Assembly (NCBI RefSeq): GCF_001424705.1
Contig: NZ_LMRA01000004.1
Location: 80,387 to 144,386 of the forward strand
Source: Methylobacterium sp. Leaf465
GTDB taxonomy: Bacteria; Pseudomonadota; Alphaproteobacteria; Rhizobiales; Beijerinckiaceae
Reading direction: 5' to 3'
DNA length: 64,000 nucleotides
The position numbers were made by a program, and so were the translations under genes. The stretch's first letter is position 1; every line of letters starts with the position of its first letter. The notes below the pieces were generated by a model. That model was given only the letters and a program-made list of their open reading frames with translations, made no database searches and was not told where the DNA came from. This document shows positions 17,356 to 24,779 of this stretch, one piece after another.

Positions 17356-18240
17356 GTGGCCGCCATCATGCCCGCGCCCGCTCCGTTCCTCGTCCCCGCC
17401 CTGTTCGTTCTGATCTGGGCGACGGGCTTCGTCGCGGCCCGCTTCGTGGCTCCCCATGCCGAGGCCTTCACCTTCGTGGCAATCCGGGTCGTTGCCGTCG
17501 CGCTGGTGCTGGCGACCCTGGCGCTCCTGCTCCGAGCCCGCTGGCCACGCGACCGCACCGGCTGGCTCCATGCCGCGTTCGCCGGCGTGCTGATGCAGGG
17601 GGTTTACGTCATCGGCGTGTTCTGGTCGGTGCAGCATGGCTTGCCGTCCGGCATCGCTGCCCTCGTTGGCAGCCTGCAGCCCCTGTTGACCGCGAGCCTG
17701 GCAGGTCGCGTCCTTGGGGAGTCCGTGAGCCGGCGGCGCTGGCTCGGTATCGGCATCGGCTTTTCCGGTGCGCTTCTCGTCCTGGCACCGAAGATCGGCG
17801 CCTCGGATCCTTCCGGCATCCCGGTTCCGGCCCTGACTGCTTGCCTTTGCGCGATGGTGGCGATGACGGGCGGAACACTCTGGCAGAAGCGACATGGGGC
17901 TGGTGCGGATCTCCTCAGCAATGCCGCCATTCAGTTCGCGGGCGCTGTACTCCTTGCCGTTCCAATCGCCCTCCTGTTCGGGACGGGTGGATTCGATGCT
18001 TCCACGCCCCTCTGGCTCGGCCTTGCCTGGTCGGTCCTCGTCAACTCCGTCGGTGGCATCCTCCTGCTTCTGATGCTGATTAAGCGCGGCGCCGTGGCGG
18101 GTGTCGCGTCGCTGTTGTTCCTGGTACCGCCGGTCTCGGCCGTCATGGCGTACCTCCTGTTCGGAGAGTCGCTCGCGCCGGTCCAGATGGGTGGCATGGC
18201 CATCGCTACCCTCGGTGTCGCTCTGGCCAGTCGCGGATGA
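17356..18240 (+). CDS. EamA-family (DMT superfamily) transporter
   Basis: 294-residue, ten-helix drug/metabolite permease. Two EamA repeats can be seen: residues ~10-135 (LFVLIWATGFVAARFVAPHAEAFTFVAIRVV, then GLPSGIAALVGSLQPLLTA) and ~150-290 (LAWSVLVNSVGGILLLLMLIKRGAVAGVASLLFLVPPVSAVMAYLLFGE). The motifs are those of exporters of amino acids or metabolites; no substrate can be assigned. The start is GTG 17356 or ATG 17368; the difference is four residues. A hairpin plus T-tract follows. Confidence 0.88.
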   Translation: MAAIMPAPAPFLVPALFVLIWATGFVAARFVAPHAEAFTFVAIRVVAVALVLATLALLLRARWPRDRTGWLHAAFAGVLMQGVYVIGVFWSVQHGLPSGIAALVGSLQPLLTASLAGRVLGESVSRRRWLGIGIGFSGALLVLAPKIGASDPSGIPVPALTACLCAMVAMTGGTLWQKRHGAGADLLSNAAIQFAGAVLLAVPIALLFGTGGFDASTPLWLGLAWSVLVNSVGGILLLLMLIKRGAVAGVASLLFLVPPVSAVMAYLLFGESLAPVQMGGMAIATLGVALASRG

Positions 18241-18244
18241 GCCC

Positions 18245-18272
18245 CCGCCGGTGCGGCGGTGACTTTTTCTTT
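18245..18272 (+). terminator. Rho-independent terminator after the EamA gene
   Basis: CCGCC (18245-18249) pairs with GGCGG (18255-18259), followed by a T-rich run (TTTTTCTTT) at 18264-18272. It lies immediately after the stop codon. Confidence 0.7.
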
Positions 18273-18365
18273 GAGAAGCATCTCAATAAAATTCATCATC
18301 CCTTGGTTAGCAAACAGAAATCAGGGTTTTTCACGCCCACGGATAATGAATTCAGGCGGGATAGT

Positions 18366-18415
18366 GCCGCAGTGCGGCGAGACGCCTCTACAGCCGTGAC
18401 AAACCTGCCTATAAT
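18366..18415 (+). promoter_or_regulatory. mcd promoter with upstream palindrome
   Basis: A sigma-70-type promoter in an AT-rich stretch: -35 TCTACA at 18387-18392, a 17-bp spacer and a perfect -10 TATAAT at 18410-18415. Directly upstream, 18366-18378 is a perfect palindrome GCCGCA-G-TGCGGC, positioned as an activator site would be. The start codon of mcd is about 38 bp downstream. Confidence 0.65.
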
Positions 18416-18453
18416 GGACTGCAAAGTATCGTTCCTTTGCTAGCGAGTTTGCC

Positions 18454-20136
18454 ATGTCAGCCTCTCCCGTCGTCTCGACCGAACCGCAGGATCTCGTGAC
18501 CTTGGCCCGTGAGGCCGCCGGGGCCGCGAAGGGTCTCGTCGCCGAGGCCACGCGGCGCGTGCGCGCCACGATCCTATCGGACGAGGGCAAGATCTCGGCC
18601 GAGAAGATGGAGACCCAGCAACACGCCACGCATGGTCTCGCATGGATCGCGACCTATGCCGAGGGCGTGCGTGAGCTCGGCGCGTACGCGCAGCGTCTGA
18701 CGGAGAGTGGAGAGTTCGGCGAGACCGAGAGCCTCCTGGTTCGAATCGGCCTCGGCGAGTACCTCGACCAGATGTTCTCGGGCATTCCGATGAGCCAGGG
18801 CGAGATGGTGCGGCCCACCGGCTCCCTCGGCCTAGCCGCGCGCGAAGTCGCCAAATTCCGCACCGAGGCGGTCGAGACCCTGATCGCCGAGGGCAACACC
18901 CCCGAGAACCGGGCCGCCCTCGTGGCCCGGATCCGCGACAACGGCGGCTCGGCCACCATCGGCAAGTCCGGTCTCGACGAGGACATGGAGGCGATCCGCT
19001 CCGAGATGCGTCGCTTCGGCCTCGCCGAGGTCGTGCCGCACGCGCACGAGTGGCACAGCCAGAACGCCTACATCCCGATGGAGATCGTCACCAAGATGGC
19101 CGAGCTCGGCGTCTTCGGACTGACGATCCCGGAGGAGTACGGCGGCATGGGCCTGCCGAAGATCTCCATGTGCGTGGTCTCCGAGGAGTTGTCGCGCGCC
19201 TATATCGGCGTCGGCTCCCTCGGCACCCGCTCGGAGATCGCCGCCGAGCTGATCCTGTGCGGCGGTACCGAAGAGCAGAAGCATCGCTTCCTGCCCGGCA
19301 TCGCCGCGGGCGACACCCTGCCGACCGCCGTGTTCACCGAGCCGAACACGGGCTCCGATCTCGCGAGCCTGCGCACCAAGGCGGTCAAGGACGGCGACGT
19401 CTGGAAGATCTCGGGCAACAAGACCTGGATCACGCACCCCGTGCGCGCCGACATCATGACCTGTCTCGTGCGCACCAAGCCGGAGGAGAAGGGCCACAAG
19501 GGTCTGTCGCTCCTCATCGCCGAGAAGCCGCGCGGCACCGACGCAGAGCCGTTCCCGGTCCAGGGCTTGTCCGGTGGCGAGATCCACGTGCTCGGCTACC
19601 GCGGCATGAAGGAGTACGAACTCGCCTTCGACAACTTCGAGGTCCCTGCTGGCAACCTCCTCGGCGAGGTCGAGGGCAAGGGCTTCGCCCAGCTCATGCA
19701 GACCTTCGAATCCGCGCGCATCCAGACGGCGGCTCGCGCCATCGGCGTGGCGCAGAACGCCCTCGACCTTGGTCTGCGCTACGCCGAGGACCGGGTGCAG
19801 TTCGGCAAGGCTCTGATCAACTTCCCCCGCGTGGCCGACAAGATCGCCATGATGGCCGTGGAGATCAACATCGCCCGCCAGCTGACGTATTTCTCGGCTC
19901 GCGAGAAGGACGAGGGCAAGCGCTGCGATCTCGAGGCCGGCATGGCCAAGCTTCTGGGCGCCCGCGTGGCCTGGGCGGCGGCCGACAACGCTCTGCAGAT
20001 CCATGGCGGCAACGGCTTTGCGCTCGAATACGCCGTGAGCCGCGTGCTCTGCGACGCGCGCATCCTCTCGATCTTCGAGGGTGCCGCCGAGATCCAGGCG
20101 CAGGTCATCGCCCGCCGCCTGCTCGAAGCCGCCTGA
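18454..20136 (+). CDS. mcd: (2S)-methylsuccinyl-CoA dehydrogenase
   Basis: Flavin enzyme of the ethylmalonyl-CoA pathway that oxidises (2S)-methylsuccinyl-CoA to mesaconyl-C1-CoA, essential for glyoxylate regeneration in isocitrate-lyase-negative methylotrophs. At 560 residues it is longer than ordinary acyl-CoA dehydrogenases (~380). The extra N-terminal ~170 residues (EKMETQQHATHGLAWIATYAEGVRELGAYA...) are characteristic of Mcd. The dehydrogenase core follows: FGLTIPEEYGGMGLPK, TAVFTEPNTGSDLASLRTKA, GNKTWITHPVRADI, LGYRGMKEYELAFDNFEVP, RVQFGKALINFPRVADKIAMMAVEI and IHGGNGFALEYAVSRVLCDARILSIFEGAAEIQ. It has a clear promoter and terminator and appears monocistronic. Confidence 0.95.
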   Translation: MSASPVVSTEPQDLVTLAREAAGAAKGLVAEATRRVRATILSDEGKISAEKMETQQHATHGLAWIATYAEGVRELGAYAQRLTESGEFGETESLLVRIGLGEYLDQMFSGIPMSQGEMVRPTGSLGLAAREVAKFRTEAVETLIAEGNTPENRAALVARIRDNGGSATIGKSGLDEDMEAIRSEMRRFGLAEVVPHAHEWHSQNAYIPMEIVTKMAELGVFGLTIPEEYGGMGLPKISMCVVSEELSRAYIGVGSLGTRSEIAAELILCGGTEEQKHRFLPGIAAGDTLPTAVFTEPNTGSDLASLRTKAVKDGDVWKISGNKTWITHPVRADIMTCLVRTKPEEKGHKGLSLLIAEKPRGTDAEPFPVQGLSGGEIHVLGYRGMKEYELAFDNFEVPAGNLLGEVEGKGFAQLMQTFESARIQTAARAIGVAQNALDLGLRYAEDRVQFGKALINFPRVADKIAMMAVEINIARQLTYFSAREKDEGKRCDLEAGMAKLLGARVAWAAADNALQIHGGNGFALEYAVSRVLCDARILSIFEGAAEIQAQVIARRLLEAA

Positions 20137-20156
20137 GCCTCGCACTCCGACGCCGT

Positions 20157-20186
20157 AACGCCGGGGGATCCGATCGCCCCGGCGTT
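20157..20186. terminator. Hairpin terminator between mcd and the convergent small gene
   Basis: Perfect 10-bp stem AACGCCGGGG (20157-20166) with 20177-20186, and a 10-nt loop, 20 nt after the mcd stop. It is symmetric, so it could serve both convergent genes. Confidence 0.8.
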
Positions 20187-20219
20187 CCGGTATTCAAAGA
20201 AGGTGTCGTCGAGGTCGCG

Positions 20220-20402
20220 CTACTTGGTCACCTTCACCGAGACGGGATCGCTCGACGGGAAGGTCTCCTCCAGCGCCTCGTCGAGGCGCGCGTCGAGTTC
20301 GCCCTTCTGGTTCTCGGGGCGGTTCTTATCCGACCCCTTCGGGGCGGCCTGGCCCGTGGTGGAGATCGTGTCGCTCTCCGGTGTCTTCTGGTGATCGGCC
20401 AT
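20220..20402 (-). CDS. Small acidic protein with LDARLDEALEETFPSSDPVSV motif
   Basis: 60-residue soluble protein. The C-terminal motif LDARLDEALEETFPSSDPVSV is typical of a family of tiny alphaproteobacterial proteins (D-ALEE-FPASDP type) of unknown function, often linked to stress conditions. The N-terminal half is polar and probably disordered. The ATG at 20402 is preferred; the ORF extends to 20567 but the added residues are unlike the family. A near-consensus sigma-EcfG promoter lies 57-81 bp upstream, consistent with general-stress expression. Confidence 0.75.
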   Translation of the reverse strand: MADHQKTPESDTISTTGQAAPKGSDKNRPENQKGELDARLDEALEETFPSSDPVSVKVTK

Positions 20403-20458
20403 GCGGGCACTCCTTCGGTTCGGGGATTCAGCGCCTTCTTCGGCACGTCGTCCGAAAC

Positions 20459-20483
20459 AACGCCGGGCGCGCGTGGGGTTTCC
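20459..20483 (-). promoter_or_regulatory. Near-consensus sigma-EcfG promoter for the 60-residue protein
   Basis: Read on the minus strand: GGAAA-N16-CGTT, one base from the general-stress sigma factor consensus GGAAC-N16/17-CGTT. It ends about 57 bp before the start codon. Inferred from the motif. Confidence 0.4.
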
Positions 20484-20615
20484 ATTGGGGGATCCGGGCC
20501 CGATGACCGGATCGGTCCACCCAAGGGTCGACAGGCCGGCCCAAACGCCCAACCCGGTTCCGGACATCCGTCATCCGGGCCATTCCATCGCGGTCGATGG
20601 ATCTCGGCCGCTGTC

Positions 20616-21890
20616 TCAGGATACGGCCGGAAGCTGAGAGCGCGTGGCGACGCGGCCGGCCGGCGCGCCCGCGGTTCGGGCCTCGCGCAGGACGAAGTCA
20701 TAGACCTGCATCAGCCGGTCGAGATGCGCGTCCGACGTGAGGGGTGCCGCCCAGTAGCGCTCGTAGGCCGCCCGGCTCATGCGCTCGGCGAGGCCGTCGT
20801 CGGAGAGTCGCACGAGATGCGCGGCGAGCGAGTCCGGGTCGCCGGAGCGGAACCAGAAGCCGGTCTCGCCGTCCTCCACCGCCTCCCGGCCGGCACAGGC
20901 GTCGCTGACGATCACCGGCGCGCCGCAGGCGAGGGCCTCGTAGACCGTGAGGGGCTGGCCCTCGTACCAGACGCTCGGAAAGACGAGGGCGCGGGCCTGC
21001 CGCATCAGGGCCTGGACGCCGGCCTCGTCGCGCCAGCCCAGCATCACGGCCTCGGGATAGCGCGCCGCGAGGTCGGCGCGGGCCGGCCCGTCCCCGACGA
21101 AGACCGGGCGAACGCCGGCGCGGCGGGCCGCCTCGGCGAAGATCGGCGCGCCCTTCTCGGTGGAGATGCGCCCGACGAACAGGAAATCGCCCGGCGCCCC
21201 GGAGCGGAGGGGCGCGTTGGCCACCGCGATCGGGTTGTCGACCCTGTGGAAGCGGGTCGCGCTCGGCAGATGCGGGGCGACGACCCGTTCCTGCAGGGCG
21301 CTGAGGGTGACGATGTGCGGGAACAGCGCCTTCAGGCCGGCCACGTGCTCGAGAGCGAGGTGGCGCACCACCCGCAGCAGCTTGCGCGGGTAGCTGCGGG
21401 CGTCGCAGTTCGTGGTCAGGCAGCCCGGGGACATCGGCGTGCGGTGGCAGATCCGGGCGGCCGGATACTCGTAGAAGCCGCCGTTCGGGCACACGAGGAA
21501 GAACTCGTGCATCGTATAGAGCAGCGCCAGTCCGGACGCCGCGAGGCTGCGCCCGATCGAGGGCGAGAGCGCCTTGGCGAAGGCGTGGACGTGGACCACG
21601 GTGTCGCGCGGGTCGAGACCGCGCAGTTCCTCCGCCAGGCGCCGGGCGGCCGGACGGTTCCAGATCGCCTGCGCGGCGAAGGCGAGCTTGTTCCGGGTCG
21701 TGCCGATGTCGTCCTGGCCGAGGCAGACCACGCGGATGCCGGCCGCCTCCAGGCGAGGGTCGGCGGGGCCGACGGCGGCGAACACCGTGACGCTGTGGCC
21801 GCGGGCACGCAGCCCGAGGCCGGCATCCAGGGCCACCTTGGCCTGTCCGCCGTTGATGAAGGCGTGGTCCACGACAAGGACGAGGTGCAT
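20616..21890 (-). CDS. GT4-family glycosyltransferase (divergent pair, member 1)
   Basis: 424-residue retaining GT-B glycosyltransferase. The start at 21890 (MHLVLVVDHAFINGGQAKVALDAG) begins directly with the Rossmann strand and glycine motif; the ORF's 48-residue upstream extension crosses the divergent promoter and is rejected. The C-terminal donor domain has FLFVGRISTEKGAPIFAEAAR, VFVGDGPARADL, and the E-x7-E region PSVWYEGQPLTVYEALACGAPVIVSDACAGREAVEDGETGF. An insert with cysteines lies in the acceptor domain (FFLVCPNGGFYEYPAARICH, PGCLTTNCDARSYPRKLLR), shared with the neighbour. The sugar and acceptor are unknown; surface polysaccharide is likely. Confidence 0.88.
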   Translation of the reverse strand: MHLVLVVDHAFINGGQAKVALDAGLGLRARGHSVTVFAAVGPADPRLEAAGIRVVCLGQDDIGTTRNKLAFAAQAIWNRPAARRLAEELRGLDPRDTVVHVHAFAKALSPSIGRSLAASGLALLYTMHEFFLVCPNGGFYEYPAARICHRTPMSPGCLTTNCDARSYPRKLLRVVRHLALEHVAGLKALFPHIVTLSALQERVVAPHLPSATRFHRVDNPIAVANAPLRSGAPGDFLFVGRISTEKGAPIFAEAARRAGVRPVFVGDGPARADLAARYPEAVMLGWRDEAGVQALMRQARALVFPSVWYEGQPLTVYEALACGAPVIVSDACAGREAVEDGETGFWFRSGDPDSLAAHLVRLSDDGLAERMSRAAYERYWAAPLTSDAHLDRLMQVYDFVLREARTAGAPAGRVATRSQLPAVS

Positions 21891-21929
21891 GGTGAACTGT
21901 CCCGGCCAACGACGAGGTCTTCCCCGATC

Positions 21930-21959
21930 TTTACCGAACGTACGTTGATCTCCGGTAAA
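21930..21959. promoter_or_regulatory. Dyad operator candidate in the divergent GT4 promoter region
   Basis: TTTACCG (21930-21936) and CGGTAAA (21953-21959) form an inverted repeat, with a fully palindromic decamer AACGTACGTT (21937-21946) inside. It lies in the 142-bp gap between two divergently transcribed glycosyltransferase genes, 40 bp from one start and 73 bp from the other. The cognate regulator is unknown. Confidence 0.45.
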
Positions 21960-22032
21960 TCCAGATTCTTGCGGTGGTCGTCGGGTCGTCCGCTGCGAAT
22001 TCCTCAGGCATCGGCACAATCTCGGACCTCCC

Positions 22033-23286
22033 ATGCAGATCGTCGTGTTGGCGGAATTCGCGGTGGCGAGCGGCGGTGCCGAGAAGGTGGCCGTCGAATC
22101 GGCACGGGGCCTCGCCGAGGCCGGACTCGACGTGACCTACATCCAGGCCATCGACGGGCCGGTGGATGACCTCCTCGACCATCCCCGCATCCGCCGGATC
22201 GGCCTCGGCAACACGGACATCTGGCAGCGTCCGGCGCATCGCGCCGCGCTCAACGGGCTCTGGGACGCGGAGGCCGCCGCCCGTCTCGGCGCCGCCTTGG
22301 ACGCGCTGCCGGTGCGGCCGGACCTGATCCATCTGCACCAATGGACGCGCAGCCTGTCGCCCAGCGTCTTCCCGGCGCTGTTCGCGCGCGGTCTCCCGGT
22401 CGTGACGACCCTGCACGACTACTTCCTGGCCTGCCCGAACGGGGTCTATTACCGCTTCGATCAGGCCGAGCCCTGTGCTCTGAAGCCTCTCTCGGCCGCC
22501 TGCCTCGCAGCGCCCTGCGACGGCCGGAGCCGGCTCCACAAGCTGGTGCGCGTCGGGCGCTCGGTCTCCCTGCGCGCGGCCCTGAAGCGGCAGCGCCTCG
22601 ACGTCATCCATGTCTGCGACGCGAGCGTGGCGCGGATGGGTACGCTCCTGGAGGGTCTCGCGGTTACCCATCACCGGATGGACAATCCGGTGCGCGTCAC
22701 GAAGCAGGTGCCGGCCGATCCGGCACGGGGCGATGCGCTAGCCTATGTCGGCCGCCTGACCCGTGAGAAGGGCGTCGACCTCGTGGCGGACGCCGCGCGG
22801 GCCGCCGGGCTTCCGGCCCTGTTCGTCGGCACCGGTCCCCTGGAGAACGAGCTTCGTGCGCGCCCCGGGGTCGAACTCGTGGGCTGGCAGGCGCCGGACG
22901 CGGTCTGGTCGCTCCTGCGCCGCCGGGCCCGGGCGATCGCCGCGCCGTCCCGCTGGTACGAGACCGGGCCCCTGACGGTCTACGAGGCCTTGGCCAACGG
23001 CATCCCGGTGATGGCCTCGAACCGATCCGGAGCGTCCGAGAAGGTCCTCGACGGGGTGAACGGTTATTCCGTTTCGCCGGAGCCCGAGGCCTGGGCCCGG
23101 GCGGCCGCGACGCTCCACGACGACGCACGCACAGCCAGCCTCGGCGCCGCCGCGCATGCCCGCTACTGGGCAAGCCCGATGACGCTGGGGGTTCATACCG
23201 ATGCGTTGATCGCGGTCTACGAACGCATTCTCGCAACCCGGGCCGTCGAACGGCTGCCCGCGGAAGCGGCTGCCTCGGCCGCTTGA
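22033..23286 (+). CDS. GT4-family glycosyltransferase (divergent pair, member 2)
   Basis: 417-residue GT-B enzyme paralogous to the divergent neighbour. Shared features: MQIVVLAEFAVASGGAEKVAVESARGL at the start, HQWTRSLSPSVFPALFARGLPVVTTLHDYFLACPNGVYYRF with a cysteine-bearing loop (AACLAAPCDGRSRLHKLVRVGR), and the donor domain LAYVGRLTREKGVDLVADAAR, LFVGTGPLENEL and PSRWYETGPLTVYEALANGIPVMASNRSGASEKVLDGVNGY. The two probably add successive or alternative sugars to one polymer, and were created by duplication and inversion. A phasin gene follows 127 bp downstream with its own promoter. Confidence 0.88.
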   Translation: MQIVVLAEFAVASGGAEKVAVESARGLAEAGLDVTYIQAIDGPVDDLLDHPRIRRIGLGNTDIWQRPAHRAALNGLWDAEAAARLGAALDALPVRPDLIHLHQWTRSLSPSVFPALFARGLPVVTTLHDYFLACPNGVYYRFDQAEPCALKPLSAACLAAPCDGRSRLHKLVRVGRSVSLRAALKRQRLDVIHVCDASVARMGTLLEGLAVTHHRMDNPVRVTKQVPADPARGDALAYVGRLTREKGVDLVADAARAAGLPALFVGTGPLENELRARPGVELVGWQAPDAVWSLLRRRARAIAAPSRWYETGPLTVYEALANGIPVMASNRSGASEKVLDGVNGYSVSPEPEAWARAAATLHDDARTASLGAAAHARYWASPMTLGVHTDALIAVYERILATRAVERLPAEAAASAA

Positions 23287-23336
23287 AGGCGGCGCAGAAA
23301 GTTGGCAAAATTCTGCATCTTTCCGGACCGATGATC

Positions 23337-23365
23337 TTGACGTTCATGTTGCATCGCAACATAGA
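23337..23365 (+). promoter_or_regulatory. Phasin promoter with overlapping PhaR-like dyad
   Basis: -35 TTGACG at 23337-23342, a 17-bp spacer and -10 CATAGA at 23360-23365. The spacer holds a perfect inverted repeat ATGTTGC-ATC-GCAACAT (23346-23362). Its core TGC-N3-GCA resembles the sites reported for the PHB-granule repressor PhaR (CTGC-N3/4-GCAG). Placement across the spacer and -10 fits repression relieved when PhaR is titrated by polymer. Confidence 0.55.
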
Positions 23366-23413
23366 TTTCCCGCGATGCATCGAACGAGTCGGTGCAGCCT
23401 GGAGAGAAGCGAG

Positions 23414-23776
23414 ATGACCGGTCAGACCTTCGAAATCCCCGCCGAAATGCGTGCCTTCGCCGAGAAGAGCGTCGATCAGGCCCGCACCGCCGTGAGCACC
23501 TTCATCGGCACCGCGGTCAAGACGGCCGAGCAGATGCAGACGACGTCGAAGTCGGTGCAGGAGTCGATGCAGACCGTCGTCGCGAAGGGTCTCGACCAGG
23601 CTCAGGAAAATGCCGCCGCGACCTTCGACTTCGCCCAGAAGCTGGTCCGGACCCGCGACGTCCGCGAGGCGATGGCGTTGCAGGGCGAATTCATCCGCAG
23701 CCAGATCGCCACCCTGCAGGCCCAGGCCAAGGATCTGGGCGCCCTGGCTCAGAACACCCTGCGCCCTTCCGCCTGA
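23414..23776 (+). CDS. Phasin family protein
   Basis: 120-residue amphipathic helical protein that coats polyhydroxybutyrate granules. It starts at 23414 behind GGAGAGAAGCGAG; an in-frame ATG at 23375 lacks a ribosome site and adds 13 atypical residues. The phasin pattern is clear: FEIPAEMRAFAEKSVDQARTAVSTFIGTAVKTAEQMQT, then NAAATFDFAQKLVRTRDVREAMALQGEFIRSQIATLQAQAKDLG. No membrane segment. The promoter carries a PhaR-like dyad, consistent with a PHB-linked role. Methylobacteria accumulate PHB and connect it to the ethylmalonyl-CoA pathway represented by mcd and pccB in this window. Confidence 0.9.
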   Translation: MTGQTFEIPAEMRAFAEKSVDQARTAVSTFIGTAVKTAEQMQTTSKSVQESMQTVVAKGLDQAQENAAATFDFAQKLVRTRDVREAMALQGEFIRSQIATLQAQAKDLGALAQNTLRPSA

Positions 23777-23910
23777 ACCCGGCCGAAGGCCCGAAACGCG
23801 CGGCCGGCCCCCTTCAGCGCCTCGGGGTGCCGCCCGCCCGCGCGGCTCCCCGCAGACATCCCGCCGTTTCGGGTTATTCTTCCCCTCGAAGCGGCAAGGA
23901 GACAGAAGCC

Positions 23911-24660
23911 ATGGCAAGACGGCGCAGACCCCCCTCCAAAGCGCAGGACCGAGCCGGAGCGCTCCCGCAGACCGCCGGCAGCCAGGAGGATGGACCGATG
24001 AACATCGACACCGTGCAGGCCGTCGAGATGGGTGACCCGAACGATCCATCGGGGTCGGACCATGCGCCGAACCTCCATGACGCGCTCCTCGAAGGCGTGT
24101 CCCCGGACGCTCTGGCGGCGGCAGCCGGAAGCGACGGCACGCCGGTCCCGGTCGTGACCGAGTCCGCCACCGCGACGACCGAGACCTCCGAACGCGTCGA
24201 GGATCTCACCGTGGTCCCGGAAGAGACGGCGGCACCGGGCGGAGGCGGGCGGGAGACGGTCCAGGCCGCGGCCGACGCTGTCGAAGTCGCGACCGACGCC
24301 GTGGAGACCATCGCTCAGACCCTGCCCGCGACCATGGCCGAGCCCCTGCCGGCGGCGCGGTCCGTCCTCGAAGGCTCCCAGGCTTCCTTCGGCAAGCTCG
24401 CGGACCTCGCAAAGTCGCCGCGGATCTCCGAGGTGATGGGTGAACTCGGTGAGGTGAACACCACCGTGCTCACCTATCTTCGCGGCGAGGGCGCCGCGGC
24501 GGTGGCCCACTGGCAGGCTCTCTCGGGCGCCAAGACCCCGGCCGATGCCATCCGCCTCCAGGTCACCGAGATGCAGCGCGCCGCCGACGCGTCGCTGAGC
24601 TGCTTCGCGGCCCTCGCCAAGCGGGCGAGCCGCTTCACCGGCACGATCGGCCGGCGCTGA
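23911..24660 (+). CDS. Phasin-like protein with long disordered N-terminus
   Basis: 249 residues. The C-terminal ~100 residues are helical and phasin-like (FGKLADLAKSPRISEVMGELGEVNTTVLTYLRGEGAAAVAHWQALSGAKTPADAIRLQVTEMQRAADASLSCFAALAKRA), while the first ~140 are acidic, Ala/Thr/Glu-rich and probably disordered. Two starts are plausible: ATG 23911 (AAGGAG upstream) and ATG 23998 (GGAGG 8 nt upstream); the second removes a very basic leader RRRRPPSK. It lies 134 bp behind the short phasin, so the pair may be co-regulated. The granule function is inferred. Confidence 0.72.
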   Translation: MARRRRPPSKAQDRAGALPQTAGSQEDGPMNIDTVQAVEMGDPNDPSGSDHAPNLHDALLEGVSPDALAAAAGSDGTPVPVVTESATATTETSERVEDLTVVPEETAAPGGGGRETVQAAADAVEVATDAVETIAQTLPATMAEPLPAARSVLEGSQASFGKLADLAKSPRISEVMGELGEVNTTVLTYLRGEGAAAVAHWQALSGAKTPADAIRLQVTEMQRAADASLSCFAALAKRASRFTGTIGRR

Positions 24661-24779
24661 AAGATCCGGCTCCGGCGCCCCTCGCGCCGGCGGCTCGACG
24701 CGTCTAGATATCCGGGAATCCGTCGCGGCGCCGTCCCAGACCGGGGCAGGGCCGCCGCGCCCTCGTCCCGGGAGTTCCC

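Noticed and set aside
19050..22169. A 1039-codon plus-strand frame spanning mcd, the small acidic gene and the minus-strand GT4
   Set aside because: It crosses a terminator, three real genes and a divergent promoter, and has no domain.
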